From positions 82,501 to 146,500 of the forward strand of contig NZ_QFRJ01000002.1 of assembly GCF_003143775.1 (NCBI RefSeq): a stretch of DNA of 64,000 nucleotides, in the 5' to 3' direction. A model generated the notes under the pieces. The model was given only the letters and a program-made list of their open reading frames with translations, did not search any database and had not been told where the DNA came from. The stretch is from Brumimicrobium oceani (GTDB lineage Bacteria > Bacteroidota > Bacteroidia > Flavobacteriales_D > Crocinitomicaceae). Both the position numbers and the translations under genes were made by a program. Below are positions 1 to 9,219 of this stretch, piece after piece; positions within the stretch are counted from its first letter, which is position 1, and every line of letters starts with the position of its first letter.

Positions 1-246
1 AGAAGCGCCCACAGCTGCTTGTCTTGCTGCAGTAACGGCTTGCAATGTTCCCGCCTCATGCTCCATGTATCCTTTCACTGCACCAACTAACTGAGGTACT
101 AAGTCATGGCGTTGTTTCAATTGAACATCAATATCCGCAAAGGCATTTTCTCTGTTTTCTCTTAATCGAACAAGTGCGTTGTAAATAGCAATAACCCATA
201 TTACTAATACTGCAACGACTATAATGGCAATCCAAAATCCACTCAT
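1..246 (-). CDS. lemA: LemA family protein (partial, C-terminus outside window)
   Basis: Reading the minus strand from ATG at 246 gives 82 residues open to the window edge. The N-terminus is one hydrophobic segment (about residues 4-22), followed by a charged helix and the typical LemA stretch NAFADIDVQLKQRHDLVPQL near residues 36-55. LemA proteins are membrane-anchored helical-bundle proteins with the bulk outside the inner membrane; their cellular role is poorly defined. The C-terminal two-thirds lies beyond base 1. No adjacent partner is visible: the next gene, secDF, has its own terminator between them. Family assignment is firm, function is not. Confidence 0.88.
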   Translation of the reverse strand, partial: MSGFWIAIIVVAVLVIWVIAIYNALVRLRENRENAFADIDVQLKQRHDLVPQLVGAVKGYMEHEAGTLQAVTAARQAAVGAS

Positions 247-462
247 TTTTTTTTGATTTTAATTTATTTATAAAGGTACAAAAAAAACAACTCCATGAAA
301 TGGTGTTGGATATTATTATGAAATGCTTAAAATAAAGCAGAGAAGTTTGGAAAGTGCTACATCAAAAAACCTATCATTAAATCCAATGACAAAGGATAAA
401 ATTATTGACCCGCTTTCGTAATTTACAAAATAGAATTCTTCCAACTCTAAGCGATAAAACAT

Positions 463-491
463 AAAAAAGCCCTAACATTTCTGCTAGGGCT
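463..491 (-). terminator. Rho-independent terminator of secDF
   Basis: On the minus strand, AGCCCTA and TAGGGCT pair around a 10-nt loop and are followed by a run of T. It lies about 20 bases past the secDF stop codon. Confidence 0.85.
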
Positions 492-512
492 TCTCTCTAT
501 TTTATTATGAAA

Positions 513-3500
513 CTATACTGTTTCTACTTCGTCATCGTCGTGTTTGTGGTCTTTGCTTTTCATCAAGTCAGCCACAATTGGCGTTGCAATACATACAGAA
601 GAGTACGTACCCACAATTACACCTATCATTAATGCAAATACGAAACCTTTAATTGCACCACCATCAAATAAGAAGATGGTTAATAGTACAATGAAAGTAG
701 ACATAGATGTATTTACAGTACGACCAAGAGTTGAGTTAATCGCATCATTGATAATATCGTTTTGAGTTTTTCTACGGTATTTATTCAAGAATTCACGAAT
801 TCTATCGAATACTACAACGGTATCATTAATTGAGTAACCCACAACCGTTAAAATCGCAGCAATAAATGCCTGGTCCACCTCCATGTTGAAAGGAAGAACA
901 CCGTGCAACAATGCAAACAATCCAAGAACGATAATAACATCGTGTGTCATGGCAACGATTGCTCCAAGACCATATTGCCATTTTCCGAATCGGATTAAAA
1001 TATAAACGAAGATTATCACTAAGGATAAGATAATCGCAATAGAAGATGACCTTTGTAATTCTTCTGAAACTGTTGGAGAAACAGAACGGCTATTTTCAAT
1101 TGTTGCCACTCCATACTTTCCTTCAACAGTAGCTAAAGCACTTAATAAATCTTTACGTACAGCAGCCTCAGAATTAGGAACGTTTTGTAAGTAATCTGTA
1201 GCAATTTCTACACGGAAATCTGAATTTCTAATTTTCACCTCAACAGATGCTGGAGCACCGTCTACTTGAAGTCCGTCACGAAGAACTGCTTTGATTTCTT
1301 CTACATCTTGACCAACTGGTTGTTCAAATACAGTTTCGTAAGTTCTACCTCCAGCAAATTCTACAGAAGGCTTCAAACCACGTGTTGAAATAGCGATAAT
1401 TCCACCCAATACGAGAATACCAGAAACGATATAAAATTTCTTACGGTTCTTGATAAATGCAAGGTTTACGTTGGTAAATGCATTCTTCGTCATTGGAGTT
1501 GAAAAAGTAAAGCTTTTCTTTTTTGAAACTTGCGATTCGAAAATCAAACGGGTAATTACAACAGCAGCAAACACTGAAGTGAAAATACCAATAATTAAAG
1601 TCGTTGCGAAACTTTCAATAGGACCTGATCCGAATGTTTTCAACACAATAGCAACCAATAATGTAGTTACGTTGGCATCAATAATAGAAGAAAGCGCATT
1701 TGAATAACCATCTTTAATGGCTAGTTTCATTCCTTTACCCTCTCTAATCTCCTCACGAACACGTTCGAAGATAAGTACGTTTGCATCCACCGACATACCA
1801 ATAGTAAGAACGATACCTGCAATACCGGCTAATGTAAGAACCGCTCCAAATGCAGCTAAGAAACCTACAATTAAAATAATATTCATTACCAATGCTATAT
1901 CAGCAACAATACCCGCACGACCGTAATAGAAGATCATGTAAATCAAGACTAAACCAAGAGCAAAGGCAAAAGAAATTAATCCTGAACGTGAGTTTTCAGC
2001 TCCAATTGTTGGTCCAACCACCGCTTCATCCACAATGATACATGGAGCTGGAAGAGCACCTGCGTTCAATAAGTTTGTTAATGCTTGTGCTTCTGCAACT
2101 GTAAAGTCACCAGAAATTAATGTTTGTCCACCTGTAATTGGTCCGTTAATGATTGGTGCGCTGTACACTTTCTCATCCATCGTAATGGCAATAAAGTTCC
2201 CAACGTTTTCAGAAGTCATTTTACCCCATTCCTCTGCACCACGATCACTCATATCAATACTCACACCACGGTCAGACTGATTTGGATCGAAAGATAAACG
2301 TGCATTTTCGATATCTGTACCTCCTACTCTTGCTTTTAAATCTTGAGGGATTTTCATTGCATAAAGTGTGTAGTAAAGTGTATCTTGAATTCCAATATTT
2401 TCACTTTTTGAACCCCATACGAATTTAATGTTTTCTAACATCAACTCTTCTGCTTTGTCGTTCAAGATTGTGTTTACTTTAGCCGTATCTGCAGATTTAG
2501 CGAAACCTAAACGTGGACTATTTTGGAATCTACCTTCGCCATCAATATTCACTTGGAACATTCTACCGAAAGAAGACAACTTAAATGAAGTATCTGCTGC
2601 TGCCTCCTCTTCCACTGCTAATTCCTCCTCTAAACTTAAAGTTGTTGTATCAACTGTCTCTACAGTTTCTGTTGCTTCCGTTGATGTTGTATCCTCTTCA
2701 TCGCTAAACAAGTCATCAAACTCATCATTACTTACGTCATCAGAACGTTCTATTAATAACTCGTTAAAGAAACCACCTAACTCTTCTCCTTTATAAGCAA
2801 GGTAGAATTCTAGGTTGGCAGTACTTTGTAAACGTTGTCTAACAGTTGCTTGATCTTTTACACCAGGAAGTTCAATGTACAAGCGATTTGCATTATTGTC
2901 CTTTGTGATATTAGGTTGAGCAACACCAAATTGGTTAATACGATTTTCCATAATCGTTTCCACACCATCTAATGCACCATCAGAAAGACTTCTTAAATAA
3001 GTTTTCGTTTGCTCATCAGTTGCTTTGTTTGTAATTTTAGATACGACATCATCGCTAGAAAATTCACGAATCAATAGACGATCTGGATACATTTCTTGGT
3101 GTTTTGCAACAAAAATATCGATGAAATCACCTCCTTTTGCGTTAAACTCTTCCAAAGCACTTTCGTAAGGCTTTTTGAAATGTAAATCTCTAGGATTTAA
3201 AGCTGCATTTTTCACTAGATCTGACATTGACAATTCAAGTGTCACAGACATCCCTCCTTCAAGGTCAAGTCCTAATGAAACGCTTTTTCCTTTTACTTCA
3301 TTAAAAGTGTTTCCTAAGAAAACCTCTTCTTCATTCTTCTCTTTTAAAATTTCATTTATGAAAGCAGCTTTTGCTAAGGCATCCGCTTCGTTATCAGTAT
3401 TGAAATTTACAAAAGTTCCGTTAGGCAACTTTACAGAGTCACCCTCTGCACTTGCCTTTAGAGCTTCTACCCTTTCAATAGCTAATTCCTCAGCTTCCTT

Positions 3501-3596
3501 TTCAATACCACCTCCAATAAAAGAAAATGAGATTTGGTATATACTTACCACTAACAGTAAGATTGTAAAAAACCAAAAAAATCCTTTGTTACGCAT
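513..3596 (-). CDS. secDF: Fused protein translocase subunit SecDF
   Basis: A 1027-residue single-chain SecD-SecF, the form usual in Bacteroidota. It works with SecYEG in the inner membrane and uses the proton gradient to help export proteins. The order is: an N-terminal membrane anchor (about 5-27); the SecD motif GLDLEGGMSVTLEL (about 108-121); a periplasmic P1 region containing a very acidic, threonine-rich insert (about 285-335); the SecD membrane block with TIGMSVDANVLIFERVREE (about 600); then a SecF half with its own anchor (about 715-740) and the motif TVVGYSINDTVVVFDRIREF (about 915). The acidic insert is longer than in textbook SecD and probably flexible. A promoter lies upstream and a terminator downstream, so the gene is probably monocistronic. 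Confidence 0.97.
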   Translation of the reverse strand: MRNKGFFWFFTILLLVVSIYQISFSFIGGGIEKEAEELAIERVEALKASAEGDSVKLPNGTFVNFNTDNEADALAKAAFINEILKEKNEEEVFLGNTFNEVKGKSVSLGLDLEGGMSVTLELSMSDLVKNAALNPRDLHFKKPYESALEEFNAKGGDFIDIFVAKHQEMYPDRLLIREFSSDDVVSKITNKATDEQTKTYLRSLSDGALDGVETIMENRINQFGVAQPNITKDNNANRLYIELPGVKDQATVRQRLQSTANLEFYLAYKGEELGGFFNELLIERSDDVSNDEFDDLFSDEEDTTSTEATETVETVDTTTLSLEEELAVEEEAAADTSFKLSSFGRMFQVNIDGEGRFQNSPRLGFAKSADTAKVNTILNDKAEELMLENIKFVWGSKSENIGIQDTLYYTLYAMKIPQDLKARVGGTDIENARLSFDPNQSDRGVSIDMSDRGAEEWGKMTSENVGNFIAITMDEKVYSAPIINGPITGGQTLISGDFTVAEAQALTNLLNAGALPAPCIIVDEAVVGPTIGAENSRSGLISFAFALGLVLIYMIFYYGRAGIVADIALVMNIILIVGFLAAFGAVLTLAGIAGIVLTIGMSVDANVLIFERVREEIREGKGMKLAIKDGYSNALSSIIDANVTTLLVAIVLKTFGSGPIESFATTLIIGIFTSVFAAVVITRLIFESQVSKKKSFTFSTPMTKNAFTNVNLAFIKNRKKFYIVSGILVLGGIIAISTRGLKPSVEFAGGRTYETVFEQPVGQDVEEIKAVLRDGLQVDGAPASVEVKIRNSDFRVEIATDYLQNVPNSEAAVRKDLLSALATVEGKYGVATIENSRSVSPTVSEELQRSSSIAIILSLVIIFVYILIRFGKWQYGLGAIVAMTHDVIIVLGLFALLHGVLPFNMEVDQAFIAAILTVVGYSINDTVVVFDRIREFLNKYRRKTQNDIINDAINSTLGRTVNTSMSTFIVLLTIFLFDGGAIKGFVFALMIGVIVGTYSSVCIATPIVADLMKSKDHKHDDDEVETV

Positions 3597-3628
3597 AGTT
3601 AAAGTGTCGTTTATTATTTAATAGCTGG

Positions 3629-3659
3629 CAAATATAGAATTATCATTTATTAAACACAA
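3629..3659 (-). promoter_or_regulatory. Bacteroidota-type promoter of secDF
   Basis: On the minus strand the -7 box TATATTTG (3629-3636) is preceded by TTG (3657-3659) with a 20-base spacer, matching the phylum consensus TTG / TAnnTTTG. It sits about 33 bases before the secDF start. Confidence 0.65.
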
Positions 3660-3863
3660 CCTAAACTTGAGTTGTTATTCATTTTTTTTGATTTGCCTAA
3701 TTCTCCCTGAACAATTGAAAAGTGTAAAGTTGTTAACTTTCTCCTATCTGACTCCTTTAATCACAATCATATAGGTCTGTGTAGCGAAATATTACTTTGT
3801 TTTTATTATTTTCGCGCTCAATCTAGAATAAAACGACCATTATATTAACAAGTAAATTAAGTT

Positions 3864-6008
3864 ATGAAAAAACAAATTATTGCGCTTACTTTCATTAGCA
3901 CCTTACTTTTTTCAGGTTTCGCCAGAGCGGATGAAGGAATGTGGCTACCTTTTTTATTGGGTAGAAATTATGAAGACATGAAAAAACATGGATTAAATCT
4001 TACCCAAGAGGAAATCTATAGTATCAACAACTCCTCACTAAAAGATGCCATCGTTTCATTTGGTGGATTCTGTACTGCGGAAGTGATTTCAAAAAAAGGA
4101 TTATTACTTACAAATCATCACTGTGGATATGATGCGATTGCAGACGCTTCAAGTGAAGAAGAAAATCATTTAGATAACGGATTTTGGGCTAAAAGTTATG
4201 AAGAGGAAATCGCTATTCCGGGCTTAACGGCTACTTTTGTTATTTCTATTGCGGATGTAACAGAACAAATTGCAGCTAACCTAACAGATGAAATGTCTGA
4301 GGAAGAACGTGCAATTAAGATTAGAGAAATTTCTGCTGAATTAACTAAAGAAGCTGTAGGAGAATCTAACTATAAAGCATTTGTACGTGATTTCTTTGAA
4401 GGAAATGAATTTTATTTATTCGTTACAGAAACATACGAAGATGTACGTTTAGCGGGAACACCACCAGAATCTATCGGGAAATTCGGACATGATTCTGACA
4501 ACTGGATGTATCCTCGTCACACTGGAGATTTTGCCATGTTTAGAATTTACTCTGGAACTGACAATAAACCAGCGCCATACAGCGAAGACAACCAACCATA
4601 CAACCCAAAGCACTCACTTCCTGTATCTATTAAAGGATATGAAAAAGGAGATTTTGCAATGGTTTTCGGTTTCCCAGGATCAACAGATCGTTACCTTTCT
4701 TCTTTTGGAGTGGAACAAGCGGTAAACATTGAACAACCAAAAAGAGTAGAAATTCGTAGAAAGAAGCTTGACATCATGAAGAAATACATGAATGAAAGCA
4801 CTGAAGTAAGATTAAACTATGCATCAAAGCACGCACAGGTGGCTAACTACTGGAAATACTTTATTGGTCAATCTGAGCAGTTAAAAAACAACAAAGTAGC
4901 CGACAAAAAACGTAAGTTAGAAGCTAGGTTTAATGAGTTTGCTGCTGAGAACCCGGAGTATGCGGATATCATGGAAACGATTCAAAAAGCTTACGCCTTT
5001 ACCGATAATCAAGTTTATGCTGATGTTTACCAAAGTGAATTTATTTACTCGGTAGACCTTAACTTAAACGTTTTCCGATTTGTTCTTTTAGAAAACTACA
5101 TCGAGCAAGGAATGGGAGAAAGAGCTTACGGAAGCTTTAAGGAACGTATGATGAGCTTTTACGAAACAGCGAATTTGGATTTAGAATTTGAAACTTTAGA
5201 AGCTGTACTTAAAATGTACTACAATGACATTCCTGCTGAAATGATGCCTGAATTGATTAAAAACGCAGGAGACAAAGGAAAATTGAGCAAACTTGTTAAA
5301 AAAGCGAAGAAAAAATCTATTTTCTCTTCAAAAGCGAAGTTTGAAAAATTTGATGAATTGGTTGAAAAATCTGAGGAATTTCCAATGGAAACTTTGAAGA
5401 AAGATCCACTTTTTCAGTTAATTGAATCCATTTACATTGAATACAATAAACTAACAGAAAACGAAGAGTATGTAAAGGTAATGAATGACCTTGAAAGAGC
5501 GAATAGATTATTCGTAAAGGGTTATAGAGAAATGGACAAAGACAAAACGTTCTATCCTAATGCTAACAGTACTTTGCGTTTAACTTATGGTTCTATTCTT
5601 CCTTATTCTCCAGAAGAAGGAAAAGAATACGACATTTATACTACTTTGGAAGAAGGGTTGAAAAAAGAAGATCCAAACAACCCTGAATTCCATGTTTCAC
5701 CAAAATTAAAAGAGTTATTTGCCAACAAAGATTTTGGTAGATATGCCAATGATAAAGGAGAAATGGTAGTCAACTTTATCAGTAACAACGACATTACAGG
5801 AGGAAATTCTGGTTCTCCAGTTCTAAATGCAGATGGTCACTTGATCGGAACTGCCTTTGACGGAAACTGGGAAGCAATGTCAGGAGACATCTTCTTTGAG
5901 AAAGACATACAACGTACTATTTCTTGCGATATCCGTTATGTTTTATTTATCGTTGAAAAATACGGTGAAGCACATAACTTAATTGAAGAAATGGAGATTG
6001 TTGAATAA
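3864..6008 (+). CDS. S46 family dipeptidyl-peptidase (DPP7-type)
   Basis: A 714-residue periplasmic serine peptidase of family S46 that removes dipeptides from oligopeptide N-termini, feeding peptide catabolism. A signal peptide (about 1-22, ending FARA) precedes the mature protein. The catalytic residues can be placed by motif: His85 in TNHHCGYDAI, an Asp near 222 in HTGDFAMFRIY, and Ser649 in GGNSGSP. In characterised members, the residue 18 positions after the catalytic Ser separates DPP11 (Arg, acidic P1) from DPP7 (Gly, hydrophobic P1); here it is Gly667 in FDGNWE, so I infer DPP7-like specificity. Length agrees with the family. It stands alone and ends in a strong terminator. Confidence 0.95.
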   Translation: MKKQIIALTFISTLLFSGFARADEGMWLPFLLGRNYEDMKKHGLNLTQEEIYSINNSSLKDAIVSFGGFCTAEVISKKGLLLTNHHCGYDAIADASSEEENHLDNGFWAKSYEEEIAIPGLTATFVISIADVTEQIAANLTDEMSEEERAIKIREISAELTKEAVGESNYKAFVRDFFEGNEFYLFVTETYEDVRLAGTPPESIGKFGHDSDNWMYPRHTGDFAMFRIYSGTDNKPAPYSEDNQPYNPKHSLPVSIKGYEKGDFAMVFGFPGSTDRYLSSFGVEQAVNIEQPKRVEIRRKKLDIMKKYMNESTEVRLNYASKHAQVANYWKYFIGQSEQLKNNKVADKKRKLEARFNEFAAENPEYADIMETIQKAYAFTDNQVYADVYQSEFIYSVDLNLNVFRFVLLENYIEQGMGERAYGSFKERMMSFYETANLDLEFETLEAVLKMYYNDIPAEMMPELIKNAGDKGKLSKLVKKAKKKSIFSSKAKFEKFDELVEKSEEFPMETLKKDPLFQLIESIYIEYNKLTENEEYVKVMNDLERANRLFVKGYREMDKDKTFYPNANSTLRLTYGSILPYSPEEGKEYDIYTTLEEGLKKEDPNNPEFHVSPKLKELFANKDFGRYANDKGEMVVNFISNNDITGGNSGSPVLNADGHLIGTAFDGNWEAMSGDIFFEKDIQRTISCDIRYVLFIVEKYGEAHNLIEEMEIVE

Positions 6009-6028
6009 ACTTTTTCTTGATCTTTTTG

Positions 6029-6060
6029 AAAAGTCCAGGCGTTCTCGTCTGGACTTTTTT
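6029..6060 (+). terminator. Strong rho-independent terminator after the S46 peptidase
   Basis: A stem of about 13 bp (AAAAGTCCAGGCG paired with CGTCTGGACTTTT, one G-T pair) with a TTCT loop and a T run, starting 20 bases after the stop codon. Confidence 0.9.
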
Positions 6061-6335
6061 GTTTCAGGAAAAAGTCCAGCTCCTTCCCTGTTCTTTTGTT
6101 TAAATTGGTTGATAGCACGTTCGCAATTTTATTTTCAACAAATTGAAAAAGAAATTTTCCTTAGGATGAGTTTAGACTAGAGGCATATATCAAAGGAGGA
6201 AACAAACATACAGAACCAATTATTGTAGCAGCACCCCATTAAAAAGAACTATTCTTATATTGTGCTGTTAAAACAGAAGAGCATTCAGCTTTCTAAAGCT
6301 TAAAATCAAATAAGAAAGTTAAAAATGAAAAGTAA

Positions 6336-6962
6336 ATGAAGATTTCGATTGAAGAGATACGAAAACAGCTCACACTCACTTTGCCCGGAGAAGAAGCTCA
6401 CCTTCCTATGTCTCCAATGGGCAGAGGTAGATCATCTGAAGCGATTAAAAAATCGCAAAATTATAGAGTTAGCGCAGTTGCTTTAATTCTTTATGAAAAT
6501 CAAAATGAATTAAAAGGAATTCTCACTCAAAGATCGCCTTATCGGGGAATGCACAGCGGAGAAATATGTTTTCCTGGAGGAAAAATGGAAGATTTTGATC
6601 ATGACTTAAAACAAACTGCAATTAGGGAAGCCACAGAAGAAATTGGGTTAAAACATGAGCATTTTGAATTGTTGGGAGAATTAACCCCTGTTTTTATTCC
6701 GGTAAGCAACTTTAGTATTCAACCTTATGTTTTTCATTATAAAGAACAACCTATTTTCGTTAAAAACATCAGAGAAGTTGCCGAAATATTCTCCTTTCCA
6801 ATTCATCAATTATTTGACGAAAGTATTATCAAAAAAAAGAGTCTCAAACTTTCTGACAATAGAATACTGGATAATATTCCCTATTTCGACATCAATAATA
6901 AGGTGGTTTGGGGAGCTACGGCTTTGATTCTTCATGAGTTTAAGAAGATGTTTAGTTGTTAA
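6336..6962 (+). CDS. Nudix hydrolase, CoA pyrophosphatase (NudL) type
   Basis: A 208-residue Nudix hydrolase. The stretch LTQRSPYRGMHSGEICFPGG (about 68-87) is the UPF0035 signature that precedes the Nudix box in coenzyme A diphosphatases, and the box itself continues to REATEEIGL (about 103-111). Family members cleave CoA or acyl-CoA to phosphopantetheine and 3',5'-ADP. Two acidic Glu in REATEEIGL supply the metal site. The first 45 residues are less conserved. It appears monocistronic; 275 bases separate it from the peptidase gene upstream, and a structured tandem repeat begins immediately at its stop codon. The substrate is inferred from the signature. Confidence 0.9.
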   Translation: MKISIEEIRKQLTLTLPGEEAHLPMSPMGRGRSSEAIKKSQNYRVSAVALILYENQNELKGILTQRSPYRGMHSGEICFPGGKMEDFDHDLKQTAIREATEEIGLKHEHFELLGELTPVFIPVSNFSIQPYVFHYKEQPIFVKNIREVAEIFSFPIHQLFDESIIKKKSLKLSDNRILDNIPYFDINNKVVWGATALILHEFKKMFSC

Positions 6963-7260
6963 TGATTAAGGTTTAATTAATGTTTAACGTCCAGGGTATT
7001 GAATTTCAACTGCGTTGAAATTGTGGCTTTTCGTTAAAAAGCGGCCAGCACAAACCTCGTTAATCATTAAACCTTAAAAATTAATCATTAGAAATACAGC
7101 GCAAATACTTCAACATTAAACCTTAATTAATGATTAACGTCCAGGGTATTGAATTTCAACTGTGTTGAAATTGTGGCTTTTCGTTCAAAAGCGTCCAGCG
7201 CAAACCTCGTTAATCATTAAACCTTAATAATTAATCATTAGAAATACAGCGCAACCATTT
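6961..7260 (+). repeat. Two tandem 150-bp structured repeats
   Basis: Two direct copies with a period of exactly 150 bp (about 6961-7110 and 7111-7260), similar enough that most of each unit can be aligned without gaps. Each unit holds the same hairpins: AATTTCAAC-TG(C/T)-GTTGAAATT, and GCTTTT paired with AAAAGC over a 5-nt loop. Each is bounded by outward-facing arms of the type TTAATGATTAACG / CGTTAATCATTAA. Unit-to-unit substitutions fall in loops rather than in stems. It fills the space between two convergent genes and codes for nothing visible. Probably a dispersed palindromic repeat or a small mobile unit. Confidence 0.85.
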
Positions 7261-7272
7261 CACCATTAAACA

Positions 7273-8031
7273 TTAGAAAAGCCCATACCCTACGTAGCCC
7301 ACCACTTCTTTGATCAGTCCGAACCAACCGTTAAAGGTGTCTGCACTGGGTATGATGAACTCATCCCAATGGTAAAACCTTTCTTTTCCCACGTACTGAT
7401 CTGTTGAGAAAGGAGTGACTTCAAATTCATAATTTTCGAAAGAAGCTTTTGCTCTTTTCATGTGACGGGCAGATGTGATGAGTAAAAAACTATCGAAATG
7501 CGGGTAGGATTGTTGAAAAAGAGCTGCGGTAAATTTCGCGTTTTCGTTGGTGTTTCTCGATTCTGTTTCGGTAATGATATCGATTTCAGGAATTCCCCAC
7601 TCCACAAGCTGAACTTTTAATTGTTCTGCTTCTTTTAATCCTCTGTCAATTACATTCCCGTGTTTACCCACAATGCAAATTTTACTTATTTTTTTGGCTT
7701 TATATAAATCTATCGCTTGCCAAATCCTATCTCCTCCCCTTCTAATGCTCAATCGATTTGCATCATTATCATATTCGAACATTCCACCCAAGACAATGCC
7801 TACATCGTGGTGATTTATTTCTGTTTTATTTACTGCTGGAATTTCCCATAAACGCAGGGCTTCTTTGTAAATGAATGTATTGGAGAAAAATAGAATAATA
7901 ACGATTGAACTCACTTTAGCCATCTGTTTTACTTTCTTCTTTTTTGCGAAAGCCCAAATAAAAATAGACAAAAGAAGCCAAGTTAACGGTGTGATTAGGA
8001 AGTATATAATTTTAGAAAGAATCAATATCAT
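7273..8031 (-). CDS. YdcF/SanA/ElyC-family DUF218 membrane protein
   Basis: A 252-residue protein with two N-terminal hydrophobic segments (about 4-28 and 38-56) and a DUF218 domain (about 75-225). Family landmarks seen are GIVLGGMFEYD (about 78-88), GGDRIWQAIDLYKAKK (about 98-113), TETESRNTNENA (about 155-166) and LLITSARHMKRA (about 184-195). Related proteins (SanA, ElyC, YdcF) act in envelope or peptidoglycan maintenance, but no enzymatic reaction is settled for the family. It is divergently placed to the mscS-type gene, 76 bases away. The start ATG is the first in frame. Assignment to the family is good; role is inferred only. Confidence 0.85.
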   Translation of the reverse strand: MILILSKIIYFLITPLTWLLLSIFIWAFAKKKKVKQMAKVSSIVIILFFSNTFIYKEALRLWEIPAVNKTEINHHDVGIVLGGMFEYDNDANRLSIRRGGDRIWQAIDLYKAKKISKICIVGKHGNVIDRGLKEAEQLKVQLVEWGIPEIDIITETESRNTNENAKFTAALFQQSYPHFDSFLLITSARHMKRAKASFENYEFEVTPFSTDQYVGKERFYHWDEFIIPSADTFNGWFGLIKEVVGYVGYGLF

Positions 8032-8065
8032 AGGGCGGAATCTTATGTAGACACAATTAAAAAGT

Positions 8066-8073
8066 TATATTTG
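8066..8073 (+). promoter_or_regulatory. -7 box upstream of the MscS gene
   Basis: TATATTTG matches the Bacteroidota -7 consensus and lies 34 bases before the ATG at 8108. No clear -33 TTG is visible. Confidence 0.5.
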
Positions 8074-8107
8074 TGACAAATTTAATTTTTTTAACCAATA
8101 CATAATT

Positions 8108-8956
8108 ATGGATAATGATATTCTAAACACCGAGAAGTACTTTGGCATTTCTCAAGGTGAATTATTTGCTAAAATAGTAGAAATTGGAACTAACCTTCTA
8201 ATAGCGGTAGTAATTTTCCTTGTTGGAATGAGACTCGCAAAGTTCTTCAGTAAAATGGTCGTGAAAATTCTTGAAAAAAGAGATTCAGACAGAGGTTTGA
8301 TTACTTTCATGCAAGGCTTAGTGAGTGGACTTGTGAAAGTTTTAACCATCGTAACGGTTTTCTCTCAAGTAGGAATCGAAATGACTTCTTTCATTGCTAT
8401 TTTAGGAGCCGCGGGTTTAGCTATTGGTATGGCATTCTCTGGAACTTTAAGCAATTTGGCGGGTGGAGTAATGATATTAATTTTCAAACCGTTTAAAGTT
8501 GGAGATTATGTTACAGGATCTGGAGAATCTGGTACTGTTCAAGAAATTCAAATTTTCCATACTGTAATGACAACGCCAGATAACAAAACGATTATCATTC
8601 CTAACGGTCCTTTGTACAACGGAAACATCACCAACTTCAGTATGCAACCTACACGACGTGTTGATTTCACATTTGGATTTGGGTATGGAGAAGATTTAAA
8701 ACTTGCTAAGGACACGATTTTAGAGATTGTAAATGCGCACGATAAAATATTTAAAGATCCTGAGCCATTTGTAAAACTAGGATCTTTGGGTGATTCATCA
8801 GTGAATTTAACAGTAAGAGTTTGGTGTAACAAAGAAGACTACTGGGATATTTTCCACGCTATTCATGAAGAAGTGTACCAAAAATTCGATCAAGAGGTTG
8901 AAGGTTTATCAATTCCTTATCCACAAATGGATGTACATGTTAATGGAAACGCTTAA
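8108..8956 (+). CDS. Small-conductance mechanosensitive channel (MscS family)
   Basis: A 282-residue MscS-type channel of minimal architecture, which opens when membrane tension rises during hypo-osmotic shock. There are three membrane segments (about 23-43, 68-90 and 95-125). The third is the pore helix, rich in small residues: AAGLAIGMAFSGTLSNLAGG. The cytoplasmic beta domain follows, with the family motif FKPFKVGDYV (about 125-134) and the middle-domain motif IPNGPLYNGNITNFS (about 163-177). Length is that of E. coli MscS. It has its own promoter-like box upstream and a terminator immediately after, so it is probably a single-gene unit. Confidence 0.95.
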   Translation: MDNDILNTEKYFGISQGELFAKIVEIGTNLLIAVVIFLVGMRLAKFFSKMVVKILEKRDSDRGLITFMQGLVSGLVKVLTIVTVFSQVGIEMTSFIAILGAAGLAIGMAFSGTLSNLAGGVMILIFKPFKVGDYVTGSGESGTVQEIQIFHTVMTTPDNKTIIIPNGPLYNGNITNFSMQPTRRVDFTFGFGYGEDLKLAKDTILEIVNAHDKIFKDPEPFVKLGSLGDSSVNLTVRVWCNKEDYWDIFHAIHEEVYQKFDQEVEGLSIPYPQMDVHVNGNA

Positions 8957-8976
8957 AATTATCCAACAATATTTAA

Positions 8977-9005
8977 AAGAGTCGCGAAAGTGGCTCTTTT
9001 TTTTT
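8977..9005 (+). terminator. Rho-independent terminator after the MscS gene
   Basis: AAGAGTCGC and GTGGCTCTT form a 9-bp stem (two G-T pairs) with a GAAA tetraloop, followed by a T run. It lies 20 bases after the stop codon. Confidence 0.88.
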
Positions 9006-9219
9006 GATGATACTTTCCATCAATAAAAGCATTTATACTCACCATTTTCACTACTGTAGAAGTTAATTTCAGCCCTAAAGTTTTCTTAATCCATAAAATG
9101 AACTAATTTCATCCTCTTTGAAAGATTCATAAAGGAAAGTTTGTGACTTTTCTCAATTGCGTTTATCCTAACATCGCTTTTGATTAAAGCCGCAACTATC
9201 TAATTTTTAAAATAATACC

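Noticed and set aside
1450-2796. Open frames on the + strand opposite secDF
   Set aside because: They are shadows of the coding strand: low-complexity Ser/Thr/Val composition, no start signals, and full overlap with a certain gene.
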